Source: Juglans regia (lineage: Eukaryota; Streptophyta; Magnoliopsida; Fagales; Juglandaceae). Taken from it: DNA of 64,000 nucleotides. Position 1 is the first letter of the stretch, and each line of letters starts with the position of its first letter. The stretch covers positions 8,882,000 to 8,945,999 of the forward strand of contig NC_049911.1 of the NCBI RefSeq assembly GCF_001411555.2, in the 5' to 3' direction. The notes beneath the pieces were generated by a model that had not been told where the DNA came from, ran no database searches, and saw only the letters and a program-made list of their open reading frames with translations. Below are positions 46,623 through 58,679 of this stretch, in pieces. Made by a program: the position numbers and the translations under genes.

Positions 46623-49024
46623 TATATTCTCCATAAAGAGTTCGAGATCATGCTCAATAAGCTGTTTCTAAAGCAAGCTAGATTACTAGTTTTGATAATA
46701 ATGTTGAAATAAGATAGAAGAAGATCAATCATGGAAATCTGGCAGTTTCCACGGATGAAAACGACCTGTACTGAGCAGTGAAATAATATTAATTATATGT
46801 ACTGATCTCTTCGCCTGATCTCTTAAGCAATAGAATAATTCTGATTTTTGGTGTTTTTTTTTTTTTTTAACAAGATAGAGAGTGGAATACTAAAAACAAA
46901 TGAGTAGTCATGAAAACGTGTAATCAAGAGCCAGGATTATCGTGTCAATTAGGGCAATTACATATATATACTTGGTCATGATGTAAATGTAAATAGCAAA
47001 AAAGATAATTACTCGATGATGTCAGACGAAAAAAGTGCTACAAAAACACACACACACAAAAAGAAAATCCACTTTTGATTAAGTTAATTAAGAAGGCTAT
47101 GGAATCTCATTCAATATTATTCCTTGTTTTAATGCTCATGATCATACTAAGTTTGAATGGATGCTAGCTAGCTTTTAGATACTAGAACGCCTCAAGTAAC
47201 GTACGTTTCATAATTTTCATTCGATGCATGTTTATTTGAAAGGAGGTTCGAAGGAACTCTTCCAAACCTTCGATCCCCTCTTCATTTTGGGAAAATAAAG
47301 CGTCTAAATGAGTTCAACAAGGAAGTAATATTTAAATGAACAATATTTAATGAAACGCATATGTTTTTGTGCATAAAGTTTTCATTGGATGCGTTCTAGC
47401 TAAGAAAAGCATCCTCACAAGTTGGCCTCGGACATTCCTATACGTAGATAAATGATTTGTATAAATTCTAAATAAACAAGTCATATACAAGCTTTTGTAA
47501 AAAAGTGAATTTCTTTTAAAAAAAAATGTAAATAAACTAATTTTTATTAGTAATATAATAAAATCATTTAAGTAGCATATATACATGTGAAATCATTTAA
47601 AATGTGTCGCATATACAGCTTTATCTCTTAATTAATATAATAAAATTTAAGATAAAAATTAAGAAGTACTAGCTAGCATTACTCGTAAAATTAATTTTGG
47701 AATACATTACACATGATGATAGGTGCTTGACAATTTTTTAAACTCAAGATCTACCTCAAATTCTAGCAATGCTTTTTGCATGGTGCTTGACAACATATAT
47801 AATTATATACGAGCTGCCACGTGCATTTAATCCTACATTGCTAGCTGCCGACTTCATGACCCCTAGACTAAAAATCACTGATTCAATTACTTTTTTTTAA
47901 TCATTTTATATAATTTTTTCTTTTGTTAAACTTGAAAAAAGATTAGCCTGGACCGAACCAAGGCGGTGTGATCTTGTCCAAAGATCTTTACGATCCGGTC
48001 TGGTCTAACCTTTTGGTGGACTAAAACAATCGATCTAATCCAAAGTTCTCCTCCAAGACTGATCAAATCATACCAATTACTCTTAAGTATCATTAATACC
48101 AATTATAAGCTAAAAGTGAAAATAAAAATGAAAGCATATATATCATTCACATTGCAATTGGAAGTGAGCTTATTTAATAAATGAATAATACTACTCTTAC
48201 CAATGGTTTTTACTGCTTGTTTTTACCGCTATGATTTTTTATTATAATTTTTTTACTTAATAATTAAGTAAGTATTTTTTTAATAATATTATGAATTTTT
48301 TTATTTTTTAAAAAATATTTAAATGTGTAAAAAAATGCATGTAAAAAAATACAAAAAAAAAAAAATCTTAAAACCACTAATATAGCTCTCAACAGTAATT
48401 GAGAGCGGTGACTACAGTGCCACTCTTTATAAATATAGGCATATGAAGAAAGTGATAATTAGATAGTTATTATGACATGGGTGATCCAAGTAGCACCATC
48501 TTTTGGGTTTTTATGCCCTAAGATCAAGGATAAGCCCACTTTCATTGCTGCCCAAGCCCACCAGGCTATATGGAAGAACCATATAAAACGAACCGAAATA
48601 AGCAAAATCCAGTGTTATTGTTCAAGTTTGTTTCTAACCAAGCGTATACTTAACTATTTAAATATTTTAATAAAGTAAAATAAATTAATAAAATTAATAG
48701 TATTTGTTATAAATAATTAATAATTAATAGCCTATCTTAAAATTCTTACCATCTCTTATTTTAAATAATAACCTAACCATAAATAATTAGACTAGAAAAG
48801 AATTACATAATTACTTATAATTAGCTTAGAAGAGAATTATATAATTACTTACTTTCAATTTGTACAAATATTAAACAAATTAATTAAAAATTATATAAAA
48901 TTATTTAAAAAATTGTATATTATATTTGGTCGGTCCATTTTGGTCAAGAGTGAAACAAACTCCACTCCAAGACTGGATAAAAAACTGAAGTTTCTTACTT
49001 TCTTAAATCGAGACCGACCAATAT
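46623..49024. other. Intergenic between the EG45-like gene and the gypsy element
   Basis: It starts with the 3' UTR of the EG45-like gene. AT-rich DNA follows, with a poly-T run near 46850-46868. A worn foldback at about 48190-48425 shares TTTTTACTTAATAATTAAGTAAGTATTTTTT-type text (quoted in part) with the hairpin at 10265. No gene supported. Confidence 0.4.
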
Positions 49025-49029
49025 AATCT

Positions 49030-49350
49030 TGATGCAAATTTGGAGGCTGATACCAACGCGGAAACTGCTCCTTGAATCGTGGATGAGGGAGGCTTATCTA
49101 ATTGTTAAAATTCTTATCTACTTGTTTTGATATATTGCTGCTTAGTTGGTAATTCTTTCCTAGTTTATTTTCTAGATTGTAGCATTCTATGTATTCCTTT
49201 TAAAGAGGGTCAAATGGAAGTAAGAGGGCAGTTGCCATTTGTTGATGAATTTGAATTTTGGAGAGATTCCATCTACATAGAGACTTTATTTTTACTCATT
49301 TTTTCCTCATTGCTGTCAACTTGAGGTTGGCCTTAAGAGGGTTTGCACCA
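49030..49350 (+). repeat. 5' LTR of the gypsy element
   Basis: 321 bp, TG...CA. Compared with the 3' LTR it has an extra segment near its right end (ACATAGAGAC and TTGAGGTTGGCC text absent from the 3' copy) plus scattered substitutions. Confidence 0.9.
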
Positions 49351-49433
49351 AATTTTGGCATCAGAGCAAGGTTTCCTTCCTCAAGGAGTTTGGTGTCTCA
49401 TGCTTGTAACTCAAAGTGGTAATTCCTACAACA

Positions 49434-50450
49434 TGTCAAATAACCAAAACCCAAACACGGACCTACCCCATCTGTAAGAATAAATCACCCAACTCGCATC
49501 TGTCCTGAAGCAGATTAATCATAGGTTGGATGCAATGGACGAACGTCGAACTCAAGATGAGTTTTTTACCTCACAATAGGAGGGTGCGTGGGCCTTTTCT
49601 GGAGGATGTACTGAATGAAAGTGAATGGGAAGAAGAGGATGAAGAATATAGGGAGAGCGACAGGGGATTTGGTGATCGTAGAGTTCTTTTTGGGCGTAAT
49701 GGATGACCATCATCCTCTTGATGAACCAACTAAGAGGATGAATGTGGATGTTCCATATTTTTTTGGGAAATTGGAACCCAATGCTTTTGAGGATTGGTTA
49801 ACGGCCATTGAGGATTATTTTGATTGGTTCGCTATGTCAAAGTATAGAAAAGTTCGTTATGTCGGAATGAAATTAAAAGGGCATGCACAAGCTTGGTGGG
49901 GTAGTGTGGAGTAAAAATTACGTCGTAATCGACGTGCACCAGTTTCTAATTGGGAAAAGATGAAGGAACGACTGAAGGAAAAATATTTGCCTATTAATTA
50001 TGAGCAAATGATGTTCGAAGAGATGCTACAATTGAGGCTAGGATCATTGATTGTTGATCAGTATATTGACCGTTTCCATGAGCTGACTATTCGTAGTAAG
50101 ATTGTGGAAAATGAGCAACAAAATCTCACTTGATACCACACGGGTTTACGTAGTGAATTGCGTAAAGAAATGCTGATTGTGCAACTCGTCAACGTTGAAT
50201 AAGCTTATCAACTAGCCTTGCATATTGAGAAGCAAATGGGACCTTTGAGTGGGAGGTGAGTAGTATCAATGGATCCTAGGCAGGAGTGCTTACCAACCTA
50301 CTCGTTCCAGAAACCACCCTTGCCAAATGATCAAGCTAGAAACGCCGTGATGGGAGACCAAAAAGGGGAAGGCCAAAGCTATGGGTGAAGGGCCACAATG
50401 TTATAAATGTAAGAGATTTAGGCACTTTACTGTTGTGTGTCCTACGAGGG
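49434..50450 (+). pseudogene. Gag region of the gypsy element
   Basis: Retrotransposon gag: VPYFFGKLEPNAFEDWLTAI, LKGHAQAWWGSVE, KMKERLKEKYLP and DQYIDRFHELT in order, with in-frame stops between blocks. It is followed by a CCHC zinc knuckle CYKCKRFRHFTVVC at about 50399-50440. It normally packages element RNA; here it is broken. Confidence 0.85.
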
Positions 50451-50668
50451 ATAAAAAACTAGCCTTTGTTTGTGAAAGAGAACTAAGAGTGTTCGATGCA
50501 GTAGAGGGGATTGAGGAGGAGGAAGCCGATGAAGGTGATGACGATGAAGTAGAACATTTGGGTGCAACTTACCTGCCCAGTTGTGTGATCCACTAAATTC
50601 TAACTGGCACTAAGAAGGATATCCAGGTTGATTCCGATTGACGGCACACCAATATTTTTCACACCCAT

Positions 50669-52480
50669 ATGGAACATGGAGGTCGTGATCTGAATGTCAT
50701 CATCGACAATGGCAGTGGCACAAATGTAATTTCTGGAGATGCAGTGGAGCACTTGGGCTTGAGAGTTGAAAAAAACCCTACTCCTTATCGAGTCAGTTGG
50801 GTTAATGAAGACAATCTCATCCTAGTGAAGCATCGTTGCCTAGTGAAGTTCTCATTAGGAAGAGATTATGTGGATGAGGCCTGGTGTGATGTGGTTCTTA
50901 TGACCATTTGTCACTTGCTGTTGGGACAACCATGGCTTTACGACAGGAAGGTGTTATACGACAGGTACACCAATTCTTATTCCTTTAAATTTAAAGGTGA
51001 AAAGTTTGTTTTAGACCCTTTACAGATCTCTGAATTAGCACAACCAAAACAAAAAGAAGTTGTCCTAATACTGACTATACGTCAGTTTACTCGAGCTCTA
51101 AAGGAGGAGCAAGTGGTGTTGATGGTGGTGAGCTGTGAAGTTAAGCAGGATGATGACAGCATCCCCACAAAATTTATATAAATGTTAGAGAAGTTCCAAG
51201 AAATCATGCTTGATGAGATGCCAAAACAACTACCTACAATGCAAGATGTGCAATAGGCTATTGATTTAATTCCTGGATCATCTTTGTTGAACTTACCACA
51301 TTATTGTATGAGCCCCATGGAGATTGAGCAGCTTAACTAGATTTAGCAACTACTTGATAGTGGCTTCATCTGAGAAAGCCTTAATCCTTGTGCCCTATCA
51401 GTCCTACTTACACCCAAGAAGAATGATAGTTGGAGGATGTGCATGGATAGCCGAGCAATTAACAAGATAACGGTGAAGTACCAATTTCTCATTCCTAAGC
51501 TTGACGACATGCTAGATTTATTGAGTGGCATATCCATATTTACAAAGATCGATCTTTGTAGTGGGTATCACCGAATTTGAATCCGTCCCTGTGATGAATG
51601 GAAGATAACATTCAAGATGAAAAATGGCTTGTTTGAGTGGTTGGTCATGCCTTCCGAATTAACCAACGCGCCAAGCACCTTCAAGCGTGTTATGACACAA
51701 GCACTCAAACTGTTCTTGGGCAAATTTGTAGTTGTCTATTTTGATGATATCTTAATTTTAGCTATTGTTTGGAGGATCATTTAGACCATGTTCAATAGGT
51801 CTTGGAGACGTTGAGAAATGAACAGCTTAATGTGAATCATGGTAAGTGTTTTTTATGAAGAAATGGGTAAATTTTCTGGGATTTATTATTTCGGATCAAG
51901 GAGTTGAAGCTGATCCTACCAAGGTCCAAGTGATTAAAAATTGGTCTGCCCCTCGAATGTTTTCTGAACTAATAAAGTATGAAGCTTCCACGGACTAGCC
52001 ATATTCTATCAGCGCTTTTTATGGAATTTTAGCACCATTATAGCCCCCATTACTGAGTGTCTAAAGTCCAAAAATTTTGTGTGGACTGCAGTTGCCGACA
52101 ATGTATTCTTCGAGATCAAAACAAAAATGGGGGTGGGATCGATTTTGAAGCTCCTACATTTTTCAAAAGTGTTTGAGTTCACCTGTGATGCATCGCATGG
52201 GGGCTTCGACATCAAGAAACTTAACGAGGCACGTCGGCGATATTCAGTATATGACATAGAATTTTATGCTTTGATTCAAACTCTCAAACATTGGCATCTT
52301 TATTTAATTCATAGAGAGTTCATTCTTTATACTGATCATGATTCCTTGAAGCATTTGAATTCCGAAAGTAAATTAAATGCTAGGCAAGCTCGTTGGATGG
52401 ATTATCTACATTAGTTCGAATTCATTATTAAGCACAAATTAGGAACTAAAAATAAAGTAGCTGACGCATTAAGTAGGAGG
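50669..52480 (+). pseudogene. Protease, reverse transcriptase and RNase H of the gypsy element
   Basis: Protease: VIIDNGSGTNVISGDAVEHL followed by HLLLGQPWLYD (50690-50960). RT (51181-51960): [31 protein letters not shown] and the catalytic VVYFDDILI at 51732-51758, with several stops and a shift after it. RNase H (52170-52480): FTCDASHGGF, FILYTDHDSLKHL and NKVADALSRRP. The YFDD core is intact but the frames are not. Confidence 0.88.
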
Positions 52481-54730
52481 CCACACTTGCTGGTTGTGTC
52501 TTCTGTTAATACTATGGGATTTGACAGCCTCAAACAACAATATGCCGCAAATGGAGACTTTGGCATAATTTGGAGTAAATTAGTGGATGGTACAGACGCA
52601 CCTAAGAGTGAGTATTCAGTCAAGGATGGCTATTTATTCTATGGCACTCGATTGTACATCCCTTGTGGATTTGTTCGAGAATTTATCATCTTGAACTTCA
52701 TGGAGGGGGGGACTAGCAGGACACTTCGGTTATGACAAAAAAATTTCTAGTCTCCGATCTGTTTTTATGGCCATGGCTACATTGCGACGTGCATAAGGTG
52801 GTGGGTCGTTGTCGGATTTGTCAAATAAACAAAGGCACTAAGCATCGAGTGGGACTCTATACCCCCCTCCCAATTCTGGATAAGCCTTGGCAGCACCTTA
52901 GTATGAATTTTGTGCATGGGTTGCCCAAGACCCGGCGGCAAGATGATTCTATCATGGTGGTTGTGGATCGCTTTTCAAAAATGACCCATTTTATTCCTTA
53001 TCACAAGACTTATGATGCTTTCGAAACAACAACACTATTTTTGCAAGAGGTGATTCGATTACATGGTGTTTCAGCTAGTATAGTGTCCAACTGAGATGTC
53101 AAGTTTATGAGTTATTTTTGGAAGACTTTGTCGGCAAAAATGGGGATGAAGTTGCTGTTCTCCAGTGCATTTCATCCTCTAACCAATGGCCAAACCGAAG
53201 TAACCAACCGGAGCTTAGGAAATTTATTGCGGTGTCTAGTAGCAGATCATGAATCGAGTTGAGAGTTAGTATTACCACATGTAGAGTTTGCTTTCAATAA
53301 TTCTGTTAATCGATCCACAGGCTCCACGCCATTTGAAGTGGTCTATGGTTTTCGCCCCACACTCCTATTGATCTCCACTCTCTAACTTTGCATTCTAGAC
53401 CAAATGAAGTTGCACTAGATTTTTCTAGCTACATGAAGGACATCCATGAAGAAGTAAAGCGGCGTCTATCCCTCAGTACGGAAGCATACACGACCGTTGC
53501 AAATACTCGATGCAAAGATAGGCGATTTGATGTTGGTAGGGGTGTAACCGGTCCGGTTTTGGATAAAATCTAGGACCGAACCGGTATGTACTGGTTTTGT
53601 ATTTTTCAAAACCGATTACGCACCGGTTACCCTCCTAAACCGGTACTTCCGGTTTTACCGGTTTCCGGTCCAGTCCGGTCTGGTTTTTCGATTTTTTTAA
53701 AATATAAATTTCACAATTTGTCATTAAAAATTTGTTTATATAAAAAAAAAACTAATTTAAAAAAAACTATTTTATACTTTTATTAATATATTAGACTATA
53801 TAATAGTATTAATATTAGACTATTGGTATAGTTATAAGTTATATATTAGTATTAGTTATAAACTTTTAATGATTTAGTATTAACATTTTACGTAATAATT
53901 TATAAATTATAATAAGAAATTATTTCATATATGAATATATATGTTATATATAAAATTTGACATAAAAATTTATAATTGTACATTATATATAAAACTTATA
54001 TATATTAATATTTAATATATATAAAATATTTTGTATAAAACTTATATATAAAAATATTATTTTTTATTTTTTTAATCAACAGGTCTGGTCCGGTCTAAAA
54101 AATCTCGGAATCGGAACCGGACTGGAACTGGCCGGTTTTTACATTTTAAAAATCGGTTCCGGACCGGACCGGTTCAAAACTGGTAAAATCGGTCTGGTTC
54201 GGTCCGGTCTGATCCGGTTTTCCGGTTTTCCGGTTTGAGTTTACACCCATATTAGTGATATGGTTCTTATTTGCCTGAGGTCCGAATGCTTTCCTCCTGG
54301 GAGTTTTGCCAAGTTACATGCTCGGCGTGTAGGACCTCTTAAGATTGTCAAGAGATTGGGTCCTAATGCCTATGCCATAGAGGTACCCTCTGACTATGGA
54401 ATAAGCCTTGTTTTCAATATTGAAGACCTCACTAAGTTTAAAGGTTTGGAGGATCGAGTGCCAACAACTCCAGATATACCAACCCAACAAGATGCAATTA
54501 TTCGAGTCCCTAAAAATACAACCCTTAAAGATGAGACCGCATCTATACTTGATCATTAGTTTGTTACTACCCAAAGAGGGGGTTATTACAAATTTTTAGT
54601 GTAGTGGAAAAATTGTCCTATGTCTGACTCAGTTTGGCTGCAACCTTAGGAACTCAAGCGACTTCACCCAGAATTATTTGCTACCTATGTTCATCAAAAC
54701 TTACCGGAGTCAAATTCTTTAGAGTGACTG
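52481..54730 (+). pseudogene. Integrase and chromodomain of the gypsy element, split by a MITE
   Basis: CRICQINKGTKHRVG ends the zinc region. The core has KPWQHLSMNFVHGLPKTRR, VVVDRFSKMTHFIPY and HPLTNGQTEVTNRSL. The usual first catalytic Asp (MDFV) reads Asn, as does the second (SDRD, here SN then a stop); the Glu stays. After the inserted element, PGSFAKLHARRVGPLKIVKR and VFNIEDLTKFKG form the C-terminal beta-barrel module. A degenerate chromodomain follows (ETASILDH, RGGYYKFLV, DSVWLQP). Confidence 0.85.
53539..54249. mobile_element. hAT-like MITE inserted in the gypsy integrase gene
   Basis: It begins GGGGTGTAACCGGTCC and ends CCGGTTTGAGTTTACACCCA. The uninterrupted reading around it is known from other chromoviruses (FDVGDMV), which places the insertion inside the Val-Gly-Asp codons. 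TGTTGGTA (53531-53538) and TATTAGTG (54250-54257) look like an 8-bp duplication worn by G-to-A changes. CCGGTCCGG-type words fill both ends; the centre is AT-rich. Confidence 0.72.
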
Positions 54731-54735
54731 GCAAT

Positions 54736-55024
54736 TGATACAAACTTGGAGGCTAATACCAATGCGGAAACTACGCCTTGAATCGTGGATGATGGAGACT
54801 TAAATAATTGTTAAAATTCTTATCTACTTGTTTTGAAATATTGCTCATGCTTAGTTGGTAATTCTTTTCTAGTTTATTTCCTAGGTTGTAGCATTTTATG
54901 TATTCCTTTCAAAGCAGGTCAAATGAAAGTAAGAGAGCAGATGTCATTTGTTGATGAATTCGAATTTTGGAGAGATTCCATCTCTGTTTTTTACTCTTTT
55001 TTTTCCTTTGGAGGGTTTGCACCA
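54736..55024 (+). repeat. 3' LTR of the gypsy element
   Basis: 289 bp, TGATAC...TTTGCACCA, directly followed by AATCT. Shorter than the 5' copy by an internal deletion near the right end. Confidence 0.9.
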
Positions 55025-55029
55025 AATCT

Positions 55030-55460
55030 TAATCGGTCCGAGCGGATTTTTCGATGGGAACAAAATTCTTACGTACACCCCTATCAACGATAATGAAACG
55101 AAACCCCAAAGTACCTGCTCCACTAGAAAGTTCTTGATCTTCTGCGTTGCAAAAGATATTAATGTTTTAATTTGGTTTCTTTTTAATTGTTAAGATAATT
55201 GTCATGACATGAGTGCATGCGTCGATAATGTAAACCATATGGGATTATATGTGTGTCTGTTTCCCGACAGCACATGTATAAATTTGACTTGAGCATGTCA
55301 TGACATACCTATTACCTAATACCTAGTTAATACACGACCTACCTAGCTAGCTAATTGATATATACGTCATTATTTTACATATTGAGCTTGTCTTAGTTCT
55401 ATCTCTTAATTTTGGGGGGTGACATGGTTCGCGAATCTACACAAAATAAATAGATTTGAC

Positions 55461-55499
<39 letters not shown>

Positions 55500-56566
55500 C
55501 ATGGATCAAAATAGGTAAATTCGAGAAGATATAATTAATAAAGTACTAGTCAATTGCGGGTCTAATTGATTAGTTTAATCCGTATAACACGAATTTTATT
55601 TTTAAATATTATAAATATTTAGTTTTATGTCTTACTAGTACTTGACTACTTAATATTTCAAACTATAAAGTTTTTTTTTTGTTAATATGTAATTTTATTT
55701 TATGAAAATATTAATTTTATTATATATTATTAGTTTGGATATAATTGATAATAAAATATTTTTATCTTGAATCTAATTGTAATTATGAATTATTTAAATA
55801 GCTATTATTGTATTAAATATGAAATTATATTACTTGAGTTAAAAAATAAATATACAAATAAGCTCAATCCAATCCATTAATAAGTAATGGATTAAACGGA
55901 TTAAAATGTGTCAAATGGATTGTGTTCATGTTAATCCAATAAATATTAATTATAAAAAGATCGTGTCCAATCTGAAACGTTTGTTTAATTAAATGGATCG
56001 TGGTGAACATATAATCTAATACTCATTTATATGACACGTACAAGATCCACGAGTGCGAATGACTATCCTACCCTACTTTCTGTCAAGAATCTACTCACTG
56101 AACATTGCAAGCTGCTGTTTTTCATCCTCAGTACTGGAGCTATGATGATGACACATTGAATTTCTGTACTTAGGAATTAACTAATGTCATCTACCGATAT
56201 AAACTTATATACGACGTTCTAGTGTTATACATACATACATATATACATATACATATACATATATATATATATATATATTTATGTGATCAAAAGTACTCAT
56301 CGTGGTTTCATTCTATATACGCATTAACAGGAATATGATCATAGGCCATGATTTCAACCTCATGATAGACCTGTTACGTTATATCATGTAAGAATTAATA
56401 ATTAGCTCTTAACAGCTCCTTTATTTGTTATTAAGCTCTTACTAATTAACAACTCATAATTAAGCTGTCTTTTAGCGACGCAGGTTTGTTTTGAGGCGTG
56501 TTTATGATTTTGTTTGCGACCTTTCATTTTTTTTTTATTATTTAAGGAAAATATTATGTATTTTAA
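55030..56566. other. Intergenic, AT-rich
   Basis: (AT)n tracts at about 55465-55495 and 56220-56280. A segment at about 55860-56060 with repeated AATCCATTAATAAGTAATGG and GGATTAAACGGATTAAAATG words may be a worn relative of the hAT MITE at 10904. No gene seen. Confidence 0.4.
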
Positions 56567-56750
56567 GTTGCGTTTGGATATTAAATTGAGTTAAAGTGAT
56601 AAAATATTGTTAGAATATTATTTTTTAATATTATTATTATTTTAAAATTTTAAAAAATTGAATATTTTATTATATTTTGTGTTAAAATTTAAAAAAAATT
56701 TAATAATAAGTTAAAATGAATTGAGATGAATTTGAGAACCAAACCAACCT
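56567..56750. mobile_element. Harbinger/Tourist-type MITE, TAA duplication
   Basis: GTTGCGTTTGGATATTAAAT and GAACCAAACCAACCT are inverted ends; TAA lies at 56564-56566 and 56751-56753. Same core as 17007. Confidence 0.78.
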
Positions 56751-58679
56751 TAATCAATATAGCCTATAGAGTAGAGGGTTTTATATATAAGTATAGATAC
56801 AGTTTTAAAATTCTTGAACACTCATTTAAAAAAAAAAAAGATAGAGTTTATTATTAAAAAAAATAAATATTTCATATAAATTTCAAATTTTTTTTTTAAA
56901 AAAAAAAAAAACGAGAGCTTTAAAGTTTTAAATTACAAATATCATTTATATCTATATAACTTCCTAACAGTGCGGATATGTGGACCCTGATGCATGCATG
57001 CCCAACACAGGGTTCGTCGATCATGCCCGATGGTACGAAATGTTGAGTGTTTGTGCAGTCAGATAGGGTAGCCATGCATGCGGCCCCATTCGACAGTAGA
57101 CATGTCCTACTTTTTCCAAGGAAATATTACACCTTCCACCACCTTGTTTTCAAGTTTTTTGGACTTCGATCCCTCGACAGCTCAGATGGTACTTGTGCCC
57201 CCATAGCTTTAAGCACGTGGACACCTGTTAAATATTATTAAGTAGGTTTCCTACTCATCCTCCTCCCAATAATATGGGACTTTATTGATTGTAATTGGCC
57301 CTTTATATATAGGATCATTTTATTAATTGAGAGATATAGCTTATGCTATTACTTGCTATGGAAGTTTACAAAAGAGTCGTTTTTATAATGAGAAATATTT
57401 GAGATAAATGTGTAGAGAGAATGGCCTTGTTTGGTTTGTCATTTTTAATTTCTTTTAAAAAATTTTCTATTTCTATCTAAACTTATCTCAATCTAAAATA
57501 TAATTTGGCTTACATCTTGTTAGAAATTTAGGGGATATATTCTGTTTGAAAAATAAATAAATAAGATTGTTTTAAATGAAAAATAAGTTCCTTTAAGTGA
57601 ATGGACAAGTTTTATCTCTCTTTCAATCTTTCATTTAATCATATGCATTTATCTAGATTTCAGTGAAAAGTAAAAAACCTAAAAATCAAAACAATGTTAA
57701 TTTTACAAAAACTACTCTAAAAAAATCATAATCCAACAATTTTCTTAACTCTAATTCCGATCCTTGAGAAATCTAAAGTTGCACACTTAGGGTATAATGT
57801 AATTGCTAATTTATAGATTGTAATATAATTTAATTGCTTAGAATATAAAGCAAACACATTGTGTAAATGATTTATGGATTGTAATATAATGTAAGATGTG
57901 TATTTTTATGTATTTTTTTCAATACTATTTTTTTTTTTGTAACACACTATTTTTGGCGATTCAATTTTTGACAATCTTGAATCGTCGGAAATAATTTTTT
58001 TTCCATCACAACCACTTATTTGTGGCAACAAGAATAGCTGCAAATATCTATTTGGAACCACATAAATTTGTACAATATTCACAACAGAATGTATGACGTT
58101 ATTGATGGAAATTATTGTTTATAGCGATTATACTACTGCAAGTAAACATTGGTGACTATTAATGATTTGTGGTTGTAAATGAGTATTTGCTACGGTATAA
58201 TCATAACAAACAAGAATTTGCGATCAAATATCAATATTAGAATTGACATTTTCTAACGAGAAAAAATTGTCAGGAAAAGTTCTACTGACAATAATTAATC
58301 ATGGTTGGTGCTTTTTTTATGACGTTATTAGAGATTATTTGTGGCAATATAGAATGCCGCAATGGTACACAATTTTTGCGATGTTTTTTTTATCTCACTG
58401 TTAAAAACTTTTTGAGATGGATTAATACCGACCATCTAGTTACAAAAGTGCAAAAGTGCTTGGACGCCAAAATCCAATTTGATGGTTTTGCCACAAAAAT
58501 TGTTATATGTTGTAGTGGGATTAAATGTTAAATAAACACTACATGTATGCCTAATTTTATGTGTTTGTCTCTATTAAAATATAATTTTATTATACGTTCT
58601 AAAAAATCTTGAATATTATTAATTAAAGAATCTATCAAATTTCCGAGTTGGTACAAAGAATAAGTCATAATATTAATTA
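56751..58679. other. Intergenic, with a possible worn CACTA-type element
   Basis: No gene seen. A further MITE-like left end (GGCCTTGTTTGGTTTGTC) is at 57424. From about 57943 (CACACTATTTTTGGCGATTC) to about 58517 (TATGTTGTAGTG) the sequence has CACTA-like ends and GGCGATT/AATCGTCGG subterminal words, suggesting a non-autonomous CACTA element, but the ends match poorly. Confidence 0.35.

Larger units (their letters stand above)
49030..55024 (+). mobile_element. Ty3/gypsy chromovirus-type LTR retrotransposon, complete structure, inactivated
   Basis: LTRs at 49030-49350 and 54736-55024 begin TGAT and end GCACCA. The duplication AATCT is perfect (49025-49029, 55025-55029). A TTTGGCATCAGAGC primer site (initiator-Met type, one change) follows the 5' LTR. 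Internal order: gag, zinc knuckle, protease, RT, RNase H, integrase, chromodomain, which is the chromovirus arrangement. Every domain is interrupted by stops or shifts, and a MITE is inserted near the integrase C-terminus, so it cannot move on its own. Confidence 0.93.

Noticed and set aside
57943..58517. CACTA-family transposon
   Set aside because: The ends (CACACTATTT; TTGTAGTG) fit only loosely, and no 3-bp duplication could be shown; kept only as a remark in the intergenic entry.
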